A DNA stretch of 56,311 nucleotides from Photobacterium marinum (GTDB lineage: Bacteria > Pseudomonadota > Gammaproteobacteria > Enterobacterales > Vibrionaceae): the NCBI RefSeq assembly GCF_000331515.1, contig NZ_AMZO01000009.1:1-56311 (forward strand). Reading direction: 5' to 3'. This document shows, one piece after another, positions 34,905-45,266 of the stretch. The notes beneath the pieces are model-generated. The model was not told where the DNA came from. It saw nothing but the letters and a program-made list of their open reading frames with translations, and made no database searches. How positions within the stretch are numbered: position 1 is the stretch's first letter; each line of letters starts with the position of its first letter. The position numbers and the translations under genes were made by a program.

Positions 34905-36941
34905 ATGTGGAAAAATATAAGTAATAAAAGTATTGGTTTTCAATTAAAGTTTGCGATCAGTGTTTTGTTACTGATTGCGTTTAGTTTAACGGCCACAGTT
35001 GTTTACCGTAATTCATCCGATATATTGCTTGAGCAGACAATGACTGAACATCAGGCCAAACTGGATGCGTTGGCGGTTTCTATTGCTGGTCAGTTTGATG
35101 TTTACCTGGATAATGCACGTAAGCTGGAAAGTACGTTTAGAAATGGATATTTACATGATCTGAAATTTATTGGCGAGAATGTCAGCTTCTCAGGTCATCA
35201 GGTGCAAAACATAGTACAAGCAGGTGAATCGATGATTAACAGCGTTGATGTTGTTGATCGGTTCACTCAGGATACTGGCGCCATTGCGACACTTTTTGCG
35301 GCTTCGGACAATGATTTTGTTCGTGTGTCGACCTCTTTGAAAGATAATGCAGGCCAGCGTACTTTAGGCACTACCTTGGGTCAGGGCCATCCAGGTTACC
35401 TTAAACTGAAAAGTGGTCAGCCATATTATGCCAAGGTTGAGCTGTTTGGAGGTAGCTACCTGACCTTCTATTCTCCGGTTAAGAATAGTGCCGGTCAGGT
35501 TAAGGCGATTTCATTTATCGGTATTCCACTGGATAGTGCGTCTGAAGCTATTTTTGCCAGCGTGGCGAAAGATACTTGGGGTGACACCGGCTACACCATT
35601 GTTGTTGATAATGACAACAAAGGCCAAGGTGAGTACCTGTATCACCCGACTAACAAAATGAAAGGTGCAAAGATTCAGGATGTGTCTGATTACAATGGTA
35701 ATAAACCATTCGGTGCAATTTTTGAGTCGAAGAGCGGGATTATGACTTACCCGTATGAGCACAACGGCATTATCGGGGATAAGTACCTTGTTTACACTGA
35801 AGTTCCTGGTTGGAACTGGAAACTGCTTGGCGGTACTTTCATTGATGAAGTAACTAAAGGTAGTCAGCAATTGCTGAAAGTGATCGTGATGGTTGCTTTG
35901 GCTGCCGGTATTGCGACCTTCCTGATCCTGAGCTTGTATTTGAGTAAGCTAACTCGTCCGCTGACAACACTGACCGGTTACATGGATCGCTTGAGACAGG
36001 GTGAAGTGACGCTGCAGATGGAATCAGGAAATGCAAACTCAGGTAACGAGATTGTCCGCCTGACCTATGGTGTGTCTTCTATGGCTGCCAAGCTGAATGA
36101 ACTGGTAAGCGAGATCCGCCAGACCAGTGAATCTGTAAACTCACAGGCAACAAGTGTTTCTAATGATGCTAACCAAAGCCTGACTCAGGCGGATGTTCAG
36201 CAGGAACAAGTTGAGCAGGTGGTGACGGCAATCGAAGAAATGGCTTCTTCAGCGCAGTCTGTTGCTGAACAGGTTGAGGCTATTGCTGAAAATGTGCGTT
36301 CTGCTAATGAAGAAAGTGCATCCGGCTCTGAACTGGTATCCCAGGTGAGCATTGAAGTGGCGAACCTGAACGAACAGTTGGTTCAGTCAGCAGAAGCTAT
36401 CGATATGGTAAGCCGTGAAAGTGACAACATTCAGTCAGTAACACGCATGATCGATGAAATTGCAGAGCAGACTAACCTGCTGGCGCTGAATGCCGCTATT
36501 GAGGCTGCCCGTGCTGGTGAGCAAGGTCGAGGCTTTGCTGTTGTTGCTGATGAGGTTCGTACTCTGGCTCACCGTACTCAGGAGTCTGTGAAGGAAGTTG
36601 TTGGTATCATTGAGCAGTTGCGCTCTTGCACCAGCAGTGCTGTGAGTATGATGTCGGAAAGCCAGGAGCGCGGTAAGCGGGTTACTGATCAGGCGATGCA
36701 GGCTGGTAATGCGCTGGAAGGTATCACGACTCAGGTGACCGAAATTGCTGCTCAGGCTGAGACTATTGCTGCAACCGCTGAAGAGCAGGCGCAAGTTAGT
36801 CAAGAAATCGCAATGAATGCGACTGAAATCAGCGAACTGAACCGTCAGGGACGTGAAGTGGCTGCTCAGACGTCACAGAGTGCAACCAACCTTCAAGGAC
36901 TGTCTGAAGAGCTTAAGGGGCAGGTGGATTACTTCCACTAA
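34905..36941 (+). CDS. Methyl-accepting chemotaxis protein with Cache domain
   Basis: 678 aa from ATG 34905 (in-frame upstream codons from 34800 add a non-homologous leader). A membrane helix (about 14-34) is followed by a periplasmic Cache_3/Cache_2-type domain (about 40-315) with [35 protein letters not shown]; a second helix (about 320-342), a HAMP domain (about 345-395) and a long cytoplasmic coil with the hairpin tip [35 protein letters not shown]. It signals through CheA/CheW; the ligand is likely a small organic acid but unknown. A decayed fragment of a related gene lies at 46548-46658. Confidence 0.93.
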   Translation: MWKNISNKSIGFQLKFAISVLLLIAFSLTATVVYRNSSDILLEQTMTEHQAKLDALAVSIAGQFDVYLDNARKLESTFRNGYLHDLKFIGENVSFSGHQVQNIVQAGESMINSVDVVDRFTQDTGAIATLFAASDNDFVRVSTSLKDNAGQRTLGTTLGQGHPGYLKLKSGQPYYAKVELFGGSYLTFYSPVKNSAGQVKAISFIGIPLDSASEAIFASVAKDTWGDTGYTIVVDNDNKGQGEYLYHPTNKMKGAKIQDVSDYNGNKPFGAIFESKSGIMTYPYEHNGIIGDKYLVYTEVPGWNWKLLGGTFIDEVTKGSQQLLKVIVMVALAAGIATFLILSLYLSKLTRPLTTLTGYMDRLRQGEVTLQMESGNANSGNEIVRLTYGVSSMAAKLNELVSEIRQTSESVNSQATSVSNDANQSLTQADVQQEQVEQVVTAIEEMASSAQSVAEQVEAIAENVRSANEESASGSELVSQVSIEVANLNEQLVQSAEAIDMVSRESDNIQSVTRMIDEIAEQTNLLALNAAIEAARAGEQGRGFAVVADEVRTLAHRTQESVKEVVGIIEQLRSCTSSAVSMMSESQERGKRVTDQAMQAGNALEGITTQVTEIAAQAETIAATAEEQAQVSQEIAMNATEISELNRQGREVAAQTSQSATNLQGLSEELKGQVDYFH

Positions 36942-36973
36942 TCGGGTTTGAATGTTGCTATTCACTATGATGC

Positions 36974-37001
36974 AAGAGAGGCTTCGGCCTCTCTTTTTTT
37001 A
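36974..37001 (+). terminator. Terminator of the chemoreceptor gene
   Basis: An 8-bp stem (AGAGAGGC 36975-36982, GCCTCTCT 36987-36994) closed by TTCG and followed by a run of Ts. Confidence 0.93.
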
Positions 37002-37141
37002 TGTTGAGTTCGCTATTAATGATATTTCTTGCGTCGGTTATTACATACAAATTGTATGACGTTGTAACTGCGAGGTCGTTCGAGGATTAAATGAAACCGA
37101 ATGAAAAAGGCGAGGAGGGGGAGTCCTCGCCAATATGAGGG

Positions 37142-38986
37142 TTAGATATTTATGCTGACCGGGATTTTACTTGGTAGCAAATAGCTGTACCCCTCACGGT
37201 TTTGGTTTCGAATATTAATTTCCTCTTCTATGTCACTTAAGGCTTGTCGGAACTGATCGAGTGGTCCACCGTCTTTGGTAATATCAGGATCTTCAAACCA
37301 GTTTAGGTAAGGGAACTCATTGGTTTTATATTCGCCCAGTTGTCGGTAATAAACACCACCAAGCACTTCTAACACCGACAGCTGTTGCAGTGATTGCTTC
37401 AGAGGTGGCAGGGCTTTCCCCCATTCTTCTTCACTGTGAATATCGGACGGGGTTTCAGCCCAGAAGGCGCCGGTGACAGCCGGAGCAAAACTCATCAGTG
37501 TGCGTTGTGGGAAATTCACAGCAGCATGCTGAGCACTGGCGGTGAAGATCACCATGGTCAACACATTTGCCAGCTGCTCTCTTGTTGTGATTGGTTTGAA
37601 GCCACTGATGGCACCTTCAGTCATTAACGACTCTGTCCATGCAGTCAGTTCGTAGTCATTAACAATGTCATCATCTGCTTTGTAATAAATCTCGATATAG
37701 GACTGAGTCCAGTTACGGATAGCGTCCCAGACCAGGATGGCATCATCACGATACGGATAATCCGGTAGGTAGTCTTTGTTATCGACATTCCGTGATGCCA
37801 GATCGTTTGGCAGCATGTACTGGTAGAAATCAATGTTAAGCCGATCAGTTCCTGCAGCCTGCTGAGTGGCTTGGATTTTGCCGCCGAAAATATTATCAAT
37901 TGGGCCATCCGGTGCGATCAGTGAGTTTGCTGCACTGTTATTGATAAACAAGGTTCCTTCGAAATGAGGAAGCAGCAGGATATTGACCGGGTGAGTTTCG
38001 GCCAGGCAGCGGTTGGTTGAAATAGTGAATGCTTCAATGACTAAGTGGGTACGGGCCAGGTGAACGAAAAGCTCATGATAGTTACCGTCGGCAACCTGAA
38101 CCATGGTCATCGCAGCTTGCCATTGCCAATATTCTGGTGTGCCGCTGTTGTCTTCTACGGCGTAGAAGATGGCAGATGATGTCGGATCCTGGCCATCTTG
38201 AATTGCTACCGGAGTGAGTGACTGCTTACCTTTAGGAATCGCAAACAGCGCCATTGGAGCAAAGACTTTTTTATCTGGTCGTTGTGAGTGTTCGGAAAGT
38301 TGTTCCAGTTCATGGTAGTCCAGTAGGTAGAGGCGCTTGTCTGCAATTGCTTGATCAAGAGAGTCATCAGATCCCATGACATTCTGATAACCCTGTTCAG
38401 TGACAGGGAAATTAGCAGGTATCGCTGTGATCCCTTTGATCAACATCGGGTTCTGTCCGGCGACGCGGAAACGTGCAAAACAGTCATTTTGCTGGAAGAC
38501 TTCAGCGACAGCAGGCAGTGGCAGCTTTTTAAATAGATCTTTGTAGGCTTGCAGGCCTGCTTCATCTCGGTGTTCCCTAACTTCTTGCTGAACCAGTCTC
38601 TGGAACATGTTGATCAGTGATTTAAGCATCAGACTAGAGTTAGTGATCAACGCCAGCTGTTGTCCCGGGTTGATGTGTTCAATCGCATCTGAGATTTCTC
38701 TGAAACCGTCTTTTATGTCGATCAGTTCGGTTGCATCTTTCACATTGGCGATAAGGTTTTCGACCACCGGAATCAATACCTCGGCGACCTTGACGGCCCA
38801 GGTCAGTGTCGGCAAGGCTTCTTTAGGGAGCTTCTTAACGATAGGCACCGGCCCAACATTCGGATTTTCAGTGTCCCATTCATAGTGCTCTTGAGTGAAT
38901 TTCAGCTGAATTTTACGTTTGAACTGCTCTAGCTTGCTGTCATCTTGAGGAAGGGTTGGGTTTCTGCGTGGAAATAAATTAAACAT
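37142..38986 (-). CDS. Lipoxygenase family protein
   Basis: 614 aa, all catalytic domain in character. Iron ligands are present: H309 and H314 (VHLARTH), H487 and N491 (SAQHAAVNF), and the C-terminal Ile614 (VSINI). The flanking R-x-L-x4-HP-x5-L-x2-P-H block (THPVNILLLPHFEGTLFIN) is the classic lipoxygenase signature, and FARFRVAGQNPMLI marks the substrate region. These enzymes add oxygen to polyunsaturated fatty acids to give hydroperoxides. No signal peptide is evident, unlike the secreted P. aeruginosa LoxA. It stands alone between the chemoreceptor and amt. Regiospecificity cannot be told. Confidence 0.93.
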   Translation of the reverse strand: MFNLFPRRNPTLPQDDSKLEQFKRKIQLKFTQEHYEWDTENPNVGPVPIVKKLPKEALPTLTWAVKVAEVLIPVVENLIANVKDATELIDIKDGFREISDAIEHINPGQQLALITNSSLMLKSLINMFQRLVQQEVREHRDEAGLQAYKDLFKKLPLPAVAEVFQQNDCFARFRVAGQNPMLIKGITAIPANFPVTEQGYQNVMGSDDSLDQAIADKRLYLLDYHELEQLSEHSQRPDKKVFAPMALFAIPKGKQSLTPVAIQDGQDPTSSAIFYAVEDNSGTPEYWQWQAAMTMVQVADGNYHELFVHLARTHLVIEAFTISTNRCLAETHPVNILLLPHFEGTLFINNSAANSLIAPDGPIDNIFGGKIQATQQAAGTDRLNIDFYQYMLPNDLASRNVDNKDYLPDYPYRDDAILVWDAIRNWTQSYIEIYYKADDDIVNDYELTAWTESLMTEGAISGFKPITTREQLANVLTMVIFTASAQHAAVNFPQRTLMSFAPAVTGAFWAETPSDIHSEEEWGKALPPLKQSLQQLSVLEVLGGVYYRQLGEYKTNEFPYLNWFEDPDITKDGGPLDQFRQALSDIEEEINIRNQNREGYSYLLPSKIPVSINI

Positions 38987-39636
38987 GATGAATCCTTTCT
39001 TAATAGCATTCGTATAGATGCCAGTAGGGTTAAAAAGAAAAAGGTACTGTCATGCTGATGGTAAAAAAGAGCGCTTTTACCACCATACTCCACCGGACCA
39101 CGGCTTTTGCTCTGATTGAGCGATCACTTGATGAGGTATGTAAACGAAGATAGTTCAACTTCGGATATACATAACCACAATGCATTTAATTTCATATTGT
39201 TTTGATGTTAACGTGAATTTGATTCCTGAATTTATGAAATTAAAAGTTAGGTTGAACATCTTTGTATGAACTTGATCGATATTGGTATTAGTAAGCTTTT
39301 TATCTGCAAGGGGACTCTGCCTTGTCGTTTTAGTCGATGCAGCCTGTCTGGTTGCTACGTCCTGATTGTTGGCTTGGCCGTTGCGTAACCTAAGTGTTTT
39401 GTATAACTACTGCGTTGTATAACTGGGCGCAGTCATGGTGCAGGTACTGGCTTTTTGCACCATCATGGATCGCAGTGGGGTGAGTATAGTCCTTTGTTCT
39501 TCTTTACATTTTTTTAACCTTTATGGTGTGGCGCACAATCCTTGTGCGCCTTTGGTTGTTTTAATTGTTTATAAATCAGTCAATTAAACCCGCAATAATT
39601 ACAAGCGCTAATCTGGCTCCCCAAAATGGTTCGTAC
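38987..39636. promoter_or_regulatory. lox/amt divergent region with two NtrC-like sites
   Basis: About 650 bp without genes. GCAC-N7-GTGC at 39534-39548 sits inside a perfect 9-bp inverted repeat (39530-39538 with 39542-39550) and matches the NtrC enhancer consensus; a weaker GCGC-N7-GTGC lies at about 39427-39441. They are roughly 100 and 200 bp upstream of a sigma-54 promoter for amt. The rest shows no recognised feature. Confidence 0.6.
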
Positions 39637-39652
39637 TGGCATAAAAACTGCT
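39637..39652 (+). promoter_or_regulatory. Sigma-54 promoter of amt
   Basis: TGGCAT-N5-CTGCT with GG and GC exactly 10 bp apart matches the -24/-12 consensus. Transcription would start near 39663, about 36 nt before the proposed amt start. Confidence 0.75.
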
Positions 39653-39698
39653 CTGTTACTGCGTAATATGATTAACCAACAAGGATGTGGAGACGTTT

Positions 39699-40907
39699 GT
39701 GGACAACATCAACAGCGCAGTAGAAACACTGATCCAAAGCTCAAATACTTTATTTATTCTGATGGGAGCCATCATGGTTCTCGCAATGCACGCCGGATTT
39801 GCCTTTCTGGAAGTTGGTACAGTCAGGCAGAAAAACCAGGTAAATGCACTGGTAAAAATCATTGCCGATTTTGGCTTTTCCGCCATTGCCTATTTCTTTA
39901 TTGGCTACTGGGTTGCCTACGACACCACTTTCCTTTCCGGAGCTGCGCAGCTCAGTGATGGCAACGGCTATGAGTTGGTTAAGTTTTTCTTCTTGATGAC
40001 GTTCGCAGCGGCTATTCCGGCTATTATCTCTGGCGGTATTGCTGAACGTGCGCGTTTTTATCCGATGTTGATCGGTGCTTTTTTCACGGTTGGTCTGGTT
40101 TATCCGTTTTTCGAAGGGATTGTCTGGAACGGAAATTTAGGTTTTCAGGGCTGGCTGGAAGCAACCTTTGGTGCCGGGTTTCATGATTTTGCCGGTTCGG
40201 TTGTTGTTCATGCTTTCGGAGGCTGGGTTGCGCTGGTGGTAGTGGCTCTTCTGGGGATTCGAAATGGACGCTATCGCAGTGGACGTTTGGTTGCATTCGC
40301 ACCGTCAAACATCCCGCTTCTTGCTCTGGGGGCATGGATCCTAACGATTGGCTGGTTTGGCTTTAATGTAATGTCTGCACAAACCATGGATGGTATCAGT
40401 GGTCTGGTTGCGGTGAATACTCTGATGGCCATGGTTGGTGGTATCGTCACTTCGCTGTTTGTTGGTAAGAATGACCCTGGCTTTATTCATAATGGTCCGT
40501 TGGCTGGACTGGTGGCTGTCTGTGCCGGCTCCGACCTGATGCATCCTGTAGGCGCTCTGGTTACAGGTGGTGTTGCTGGCGCACTTTTTGTGTGGCTTTT
40601 CACTTATATGCAAAACAAGATGAAGGTTGATGATGTTTTGGGTGTCTGGCCGCTGCATGGTGTTTGTGGTGCATGGGGCGGTATCGCAGCCGGGATATTC
40701 GGTAGTGAAGCGTTTGGTGGCCTTGGCGGTGTGAGTATGGCAAGTCAGTTCCTTGGCACAGTGGCTGGTATTCTGGTGGCACTTGTGGGAGCTTTGGTAG
40801 TTTACGGTGTTATTAATAAGACAGTCGGACTGCGTCTGAGTGACGAAGAAGAATATATCGGTGCCGATTTGGCAATTCATAAGATCGGTGCAATCAGCGA
40901 AGACTGA
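39699..40907 (+). CDS. amt: Ammonium transporter, Amt family
   Basis: 402 aa from GTG 39699, chosen because GGAG (39689-39692) sits 6 nt upstream; GTG 39687 crowds its ribosome site. About 11 membrane helices. Channel features: HDFAGSVVVHAFGG with the first pore His, WPLHGVCGAWGG with the second (twin-His motif), and SGGIAERARF. The N-terminus MDNINSAVETL and AFLEVGTVRQKNQVNAL follow the marine Amt subgroup. It carries ammonium across the inner membrane. No glnK lies beside it, so PII control would act in trans. Sigma-54/NtrC signals upstream suggest nitrogen-limitation control. Confidence 0.94.
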   Translation: MDNINSAVETLIQSSNTLFILMGAIMVLAMHAGFAFLEVGTVRQKNQVNALVKIIADFGFSAIAYFFIGYWVAYDTTFLSGAAQLSDGNGYELVKFFFLMTFAAAIPAIISGGIAERARFYPMLIGAFFTVGLVYPFFEGIVWNGNLGFQGWLEATFGAGFHDFAGSVVVHAFGGWVALVVVALLGIRNGRYRSGRLVAFAPSNIPLLALGAWILTIGWFGFNVMSAQTMDGISGLVAVNTLMAMVGGIVTSLFVGKNDPGFIHNGPLAGLVAVCAGSDLMHPVGALVTGGVAGALFVWLFTYMQNKMKVDDVLGVWPLHGVCGAWGGIAAGIFGSEAFGGLGGVSMASQFLGTVAGILVALVGALVVYGVINKTVGLRLSDEEEYIGADLAIHKIGAISED

Positions 40908-40937
40908 TTATTCATACTGAATGCTCTTTATCTTCAG

Positions 40938-40966
40938 CGGCTGTGATTTCTAAGTACAGCCGTTTT
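40938..40966 (+). terminator. Terminator of amt
   Basis: A 7-bp stem (CGGCTGT 40938-40944, ACAGCCG 40956-40962) followed by TTTT. Confidence 0.75.
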
Positions 40967-41081
40967 AGTTTACTGAGATAAAAGATAATTTTACCGTACT
41001 TTGACATAAGGATGACGAAAGCCGGACATTTACCCTTCTATAATCGTACCTTGTTCGATTGAGATTTTGTCAGGAGTTACC

Positions 41082-41567
41082 ATGAATAAACTATTTCTTG
41101 CTCTGGTCATTGCCGGATTCGCGATTGCAGGTTGTGATCAACAGGGCTCTGTCGATTTGGCATCACAAAGCCATGCAGACACGCATGTGGTAACTGAAAA
41201 CCAGCCACAGGTTGAGCAGTTGATATCTGTTGATAACGCACATAATGCCCGAAATTCCCTGGATTGGAATGGTGTATACCATGGCATCCTGCCTTGTGCT
41301 GATTGCAGTGGCATTGAGACAACACTGGAATTAAGGTTTGATGGCACTTACATGCTGAATGAAAAATACCTTGGCAAGAAAGACGGTGAGTTTAAAACTG
41401 AAGGTAAATTTAACTGGAACGCTGCCGGAAATGCTATCGCTGTTCCAAGCGACAGTGAAGATGCTGTGCGATACTTTGTTGCTGAAAATCAACTGTTCAG
41501 ATTAGATAAAGATGGTCTGCGAGTGACCGGCGAGTTAGCTGATGCTTATACGCTGAAAAAACAATGA
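41082..41567 (+). CDS. NlpE-like copper-resistance/outer-membrane stress lipoprotein
   Basis: 161 aa from ATG 41082 with AGGAG upstream. The lipobox IAGC places the lipid-bearing Cys at residue 17 or so. The mature domain carries NGVYHGILPCADCSGIETTLELRFDGTY, the N-terminal barrel signature of NlpE with its CxxC pair. In E. coli NlpE senses surface contact and lipoprotein or copper stress and signals to Cpx. It lacks the second C-terminal OB-like domain of E. coli NlpE, as many Vibrionaceae versions do. Monocistronic, followed by a terminator. Confidence 0.87.
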   Translation: MNKLFLALVIAGFAIAGCDQQGSVDLASQSHADTHVVTENQPQVEQLISVDNAHNARNSLDWNGVYHGILPCADCSGIETTLELRFDGTYMLNEKYLGKKDGEFKTEGKFNWNAAGNAIAVPSDSEDAVRYFVAENQLFRLDKDGLRVTGELADAYTLKKQ

Positions 41568-41594
41568 TACAGTTATAGATATATTCTTTGTGAT

Positions 41595-41620
41595 AGCCTG
41601 ACTTCGGTCAGGCTTTTTTA
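41595..41620 (+). terminator. Terminator of the nlpE-like gene
   Basis: A perfect 8-bp stem (AGCCTGAC 41595-41602, GTCAGGCT 41607-41614) with a TTCG loop and a T-run. Confidence 0.93.
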
Positions 41621-41965
41621 TTTCATTTATTCATAACAGTGAAAAAATATTGCAATTGAGTTCACAGTTAATAAGCAAACTTAGATCTTCTGTCAGGAAA
41701 TCAAAATTACTGTGTTCATAAATAATTTATATTATTCACCCAATCACACTCGTCTATTCATATTGATTTTGTAAAATAGTCGTTTTACTTCAATGTTTTG
41801 CATAAAGTGACTCTTCTTTTTTATGCATTCTGTGCATAATTGGTCGCGCTCAGTAGCCCGTGAGCATTTTCACAAAATGTCTGTTGATAATTACTTAGTC
41901 TTTCTCCTGTAACTTCCTATATATCAAAAAGATACGATCTAAAAATCAAATAAGAGGGAATTTCA
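41621..41965. other. AT-rich intergenic region before the DUF885 gene
   Basis: About 345 bp with no gene. A ribosome site (AAGAGGGAA) precedes the ATG at 41966. No operator recognised. Confidence 0.35.
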
Positions 41966-44002
41966 ATGAAAGGCAGAGATATGCGTAAATCATCATTGGC
42001 GATAGCATTATTCGTAATTACAGCACTGGCTGGTTGTAATGATGAAACAACCAATGTTATTGAGCAGCCGAAAGTAACTACAGATTCTTCTGTCGCCATA
42101 CGAACAGTATTTTCTGATTACCAGAAGGCAATGGATACATTGGATAATACGAGCTTTGGTCAAATAAATGATCAGATGGCGGCATCACGCCAGGCTGTCG
42201 ATCGTTTATATCTCGATAAGCTGGAATCTATTAATCGTGATTCTTTATCGGATGAAGATAAGATTTATTACGATACTTTCCGTTTCGACCGTAATATCGC
42301 AATTCGTGGTGCATCACTGCCTAATACTCGGTTTGGTAATTTTGCTATTCCGATTACCCATTTTTATAACTACATCAAATGGAATGCCGAGTATGCCGGA
42401 GATAAACAGAACAAGCTAGAAGATTATCAGCAGCATATTCAGGTGGTGCGTGAATTTACTGCCTGGGTTAATAATCTTTATGCCCAGTATTCGATGGGGC
42501 AAATTGAGCATGCTCAGCTACCGAAAGTGCTAACTGAAAGATTGGTGAGAAGTACTGAAGAATCAGTTGCAGCTCATGATTATCAGATGTTGAAAAAAGG
42601 GTTGGCTGATATTAAAACGCATACCGGCTATGACACTGAATTCTACAAAGAATATGAGCTGGCAGTGGATGATGCCGTCAGAGCGACCACTGAGCTGATC
42701 TCCTATCTGAAAGACGGTTACATGAAAGTTGCTCGGGGGGCAGGACTTGAGGGAAGTTTGGATGATCGCAATATAGGTTGGGGTGATTTGCCTAATGGAC
42801 AGGCTTGGTATCAGTGGCACCTGGATCGAAATAGTACGACCGGGAAGTCTGCGATGGAGCTTAATCGACTTGGTGAAGATTTGGTTGCTGATGCTAAAGC
42901 TGAAATGGAACGTGTAGCCAGGATTCTTGTTAAGAACCGCGGAAAAACGGTTGAAGCTGACTGGCGCGATGACAAAGGAGTTGTAAGTAAGAAGACATTT
43001 GTATTGGAAGATGCTAACGGAAACATTGATTTGACAGCATTTTTCGCTTTCCTTAATAGCCAGCAGTTCTTCTATGGTCGTGATGGTCGGACGATTTCCG
43101 GTACCGTGCACGCTGAGGCCTGTAAAACTGCATCAGACTCCTCGGCCTGTGAAGCAGCTTTGAAGGACTACTATAAGTTCAAGAACGATGCCAATGATGT
43201 GGTTGCCCGATACTTTAAGCCGATAAAAACTGATTACAGCATTGTGCCAATTCCGGCAGATGGCGAACTATATGAAGGGGTTGCATCTTACGGTAAAAAC
43301 GAGTTTAACCTCAATACAAACCCTGACTACAGTTTGCAGAAGTGGAATGTTTCGACTCTGCTCCTGCATGAGGCTGCACCGGGTCACCACTTCCAGAATG
43401 CCTACTCGCTTGAGTATCCACCAGCGAATAAGCCCGATTACATCAAAGGTGTCAGTTACACCGCCTATGCAGAGGGGTGGGCGCTTTACACTGAATGGCT
43501 GGGACTGGAAATGGGTATCTATGGTGAGTTAGATGCCAATGGTAAGCCGACATTTGTTAACGGTACCGGCATGTGTAAAGAAGACCTTGATTATTCTTCT
43601 TTCCAGGGCGGTATTTACAACAATGCTGAAGAGTGTAATGCGCTGCAATATTTCGGTAGTCTGAACGAAGCCCAGTTACGTAATATGCGCTTAGCCGTTG
43701 ATACTGGTATTCATGCTAAAGGTTGGAGTATTCAGGAAGCGCGTAAATACATGAGAAGTAACTCAGCTTTAGGTACAGGTGATATTGAATCTGAAAGCTT
43801 TCGTTATGCTGCTTATGTCGGTCAGGCCGTGTCTTATAAATCTGGCTATCTGGTGATTAAGGAAATGCTTGATAAAGCTAAGTCTGAGCTGGGTAATGAC
43901 TTTGATTGGGCAGAATTCCATGATCAACTGTTGAAGTATGGTGATCAGCCTATGGAAGTGGTTCAGACCAGCATTGAAAACTGGGTCAAATCAAAGCACT
44001 AA
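41966..44002 (+). CDS. DUF885-family lipoprotein, probable zinc metallopeptidase
   Basis: 678 aa. The signal peptide with lipobox (ALAGC, Cys near residue 24) marks an exported lipoprotein. The catalytic signature HEAAPGHHFQNA fits the DUF885 HExxPGHH zinc motif, followed by SYTAYAEGWALYTEWLGLEMG, the downstream Glu helix. N- and C-terminal helical regions surround the cleft. Related proteins act on peptides, but substrates are little known. ATG 41966 has the better ribosome site; ATG 41981 is an alternative. Stands alone with its own terminator. Confidence 0.88.
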   Translation: MKGRDMRKSSLAIALFVITALAGCNDETTNVIEQPKVTTDSSVAIRTVFSDYQKAMDTLDNTSFGQINDQMAASRQAVDRLYLDKLESINRDSLSDEDKIYYDTFRFDRNIAIRGASLPNTRFGNFAIPITHFYNYIKWNAEYAGDKQNKLEDYQQHIQVVREFTAWVNNLYAQYSMGQIEHAQLPKVLTERLVRSTEESVAAHDYQMLKKGLADIKTHTGYDTEFYKEYELAVDDAVRATTELISYLKDGYMKVARGAGLEGSLDDRNIGWGDLPNGQAWYQWHLDRNSTTGKSAMELNRLGEDLVADAKAEMERVARILVKNRGKTVEADWRDDKGVVSKKTFVLEDANGNIDLTAFFAFLNSQQFFYGRDGRTISGTVHAEACKTASDSSACEAALKDYYKFKNDANDVVARYFKPIKTDYSIVPIPADGELYEGVASYGKNEFNLNTNPDYSLQKWNVSTLLLHEAAPGHHFQNAYSLEYPPANKPDYIKGVSYTAYAEGWALYTEWLGLEMGIYGELDANGKPTFVNGTGMCKEDLDYSSFQGGIYNNAEECNALQYFGSLNEAQLRNMRLAVDTGIHAKGWSIQEARKYMRSNSALGTGDIESESFRYAAYVGQAVSYKSGYLVIKEMLDKAKSELGNDFDWAEFHDQLLKYGDQPMEVVQTSIENWVKSKH

Positions 44003-44029
44003 ATCACCCTGATAACTCATTGTGAAATT

Positions 44030-44058
44030 AGCCCTTGCGATAAAAAGCGAGGGCTTTA
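44030..44058 (+). terminator. Terminator of the DUF885 gene
   Basis: A 9-bp stem with one G-U pair (AGCCCTTGC 44030-44038, GCGAGGGCT 44047-44055) followed by TTA. Confidence 0.75.
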
Positions 44059-44148
44059 CTGTTTTGGCTACGTAATTTTGTTTTATATCCTCGTTTTCTC
44101 TTATCCATTACAATGAAAACCAGTTAGTAACCACGAGCTCGGATCCCG

Positions 44149-45048
44149 ATGAAAATTGATCTATCCAACATGGTAACGGAAAGCCGTAATGCCGCCAGCC
44201 AGCAAATCGATACACTCTCGACAATTGAGATGCTAAAGGTCATCAATGAGGAAGATAAAAAGGTCGCGTTGGCGGTAGAACAGGTATTACCGCAAATTGC
44301 CCTTGCTGTTGATGTGATTGCGGCAGCTTTTCAGAAAGGTGGACGATTGATCTACAGTGGTGCCGGAACATCTGGTCGATTGGGTATTTTAGATGCCAGT
44401 GAGTGCCCGCCTACTTATGGTACTAAGCCAGAGCAGGTTATCGGCTTGATCGCAGGCGGTCATCCGGCGATTTTCAAAGCGGTGGAAAATGCCGAAGATA
44501 ACCGGGAGCTGGGCGCAGACGATCTTGAGGCGTTAAATTTCAATCATAATGATGTTCTGGTTGGTATTGCCGCCAGTGGGCGAACGCCTTATGTATTGGG
44601 AGCTATGGAGTACGCAAAATCTGTCGGTGCAACTGTGGGGTGTATCAGCTGTAATCCGCAAAGTGCGATGACTGAACTGGCAGATATCAGTATTACTCCG
44701 ATCGTTGGCCCTGAAGTGGTGACGGGTTCTTCGCGTATGAAGGCTGGGACGGCACAGAAGCTGGTGCTGAATATGCTGACAAGTGGGGCGATGATCCGTA
44801 TCGGTAAAGTGTACGGCAATTTGATGGTTGATGTTGAGGCTACCAATGCCAAACTTGTTGAGCGACAAAAGAAGATTGTAATGGAAGCCACCGAGTGCAG
44901 CCGCGAAGAAGCAGAAACCGCGCTGGTGGCTTGTAACGGTCATTGTAAGACCGCGATTGTGATGATCCTGGCTCAGCTGTCTGCTGATGAAGCTAAATCA
45001 CTCCTGGCCAACAATAACGGCTTTATCCGTAAGGCAATTGAAAGCTGA
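44149..45048 (+). CDS. murQ: N-acetylmuramic acid 6-phosphate etherase
   Basis: A 299-aa MurQ of normal length. It cleaves the lactyl ether of MurNAc-6-phosphate to GlcNAc-6-phosphate and lactate in peptidoglycan recycling. The SIS domain motif [25 protein letters not shown] (active-site Glu included) and [25 protein letters not shown] are intact. No murP, anmK or murR gene is adjacent. IS remnants begin just after its stop. Confidence 0.95.
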   Translation: MKIDLSNMVTESRNAASQQIDTLSTIEMLKVINEEDKKVALAVEQVLPQIALAVDVIAAAFQKGGRLIYSGAGTSGRLGILDASECPPTYGTKPEQVIGLIAGGHPAIFKAVENAEDNRELGADDLEALNFNHNDVLVGIAASGRTPYVLGAMEYAKSVGATVGCISCNPQSAMTELADISITPIVGPEVVTGSSRMKAGTAQKLVLNMLTSGAMIRIGKVYGNLMVDVEATNAKLVERQKKIVMEATECSREEAETALVACNGHCKTAIVMILAQLSADEAKSLLANNNGFIRKAIES

Positions 45049-45074
45049 TATACGGTAATTAAATATCGATAGCT

Positions 45075-45266
45075 AAGAACTTTCGAGGCAGACAAAGAAA
45101 TTTCAATGGTGAACATTTTTGGGCAGGGGATACTTTGTCTCTACGGTTAGTCTTGATGAAGAGGTTGGTCTTGAATACATCATAAATCAAAAACAAGAAG
45201 ATGAGCATCGTGATCAACTTAAATTTGGTATATAGCGCCTTGGGTGCTTACTTGAACCCTTTGAAA
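45075..45266 (+). mobile_element. IS200/IS605-type TnpA 3' remnant
   Basis: Translation from 45084 gives GRQRNFNGEHFWA and, after a 1-nt frameshift near 45126, RGYFVSTVSLDEEVGLEYI to a stop at 45235. This is the C-terminal part of a Y1 transposase of the IS200 group (IS1004-like). The catalytic Tyr region is upstream and missing. The short sequence after the stop (about 45236-45266) looks like the right end. Non-functional. Confidence 0.75.

Noticed and set aside
39626..39958. 110-codon frame overlapping amt
   Set aside because: Out-of-frame shadow of the amt gene.
44130..44148. GAGCTCGGATCCC resembling a cloning linker before murQ
   Set aside because: It differs from known polylinkers and the flanks are continuous; natural sequence is simpler.
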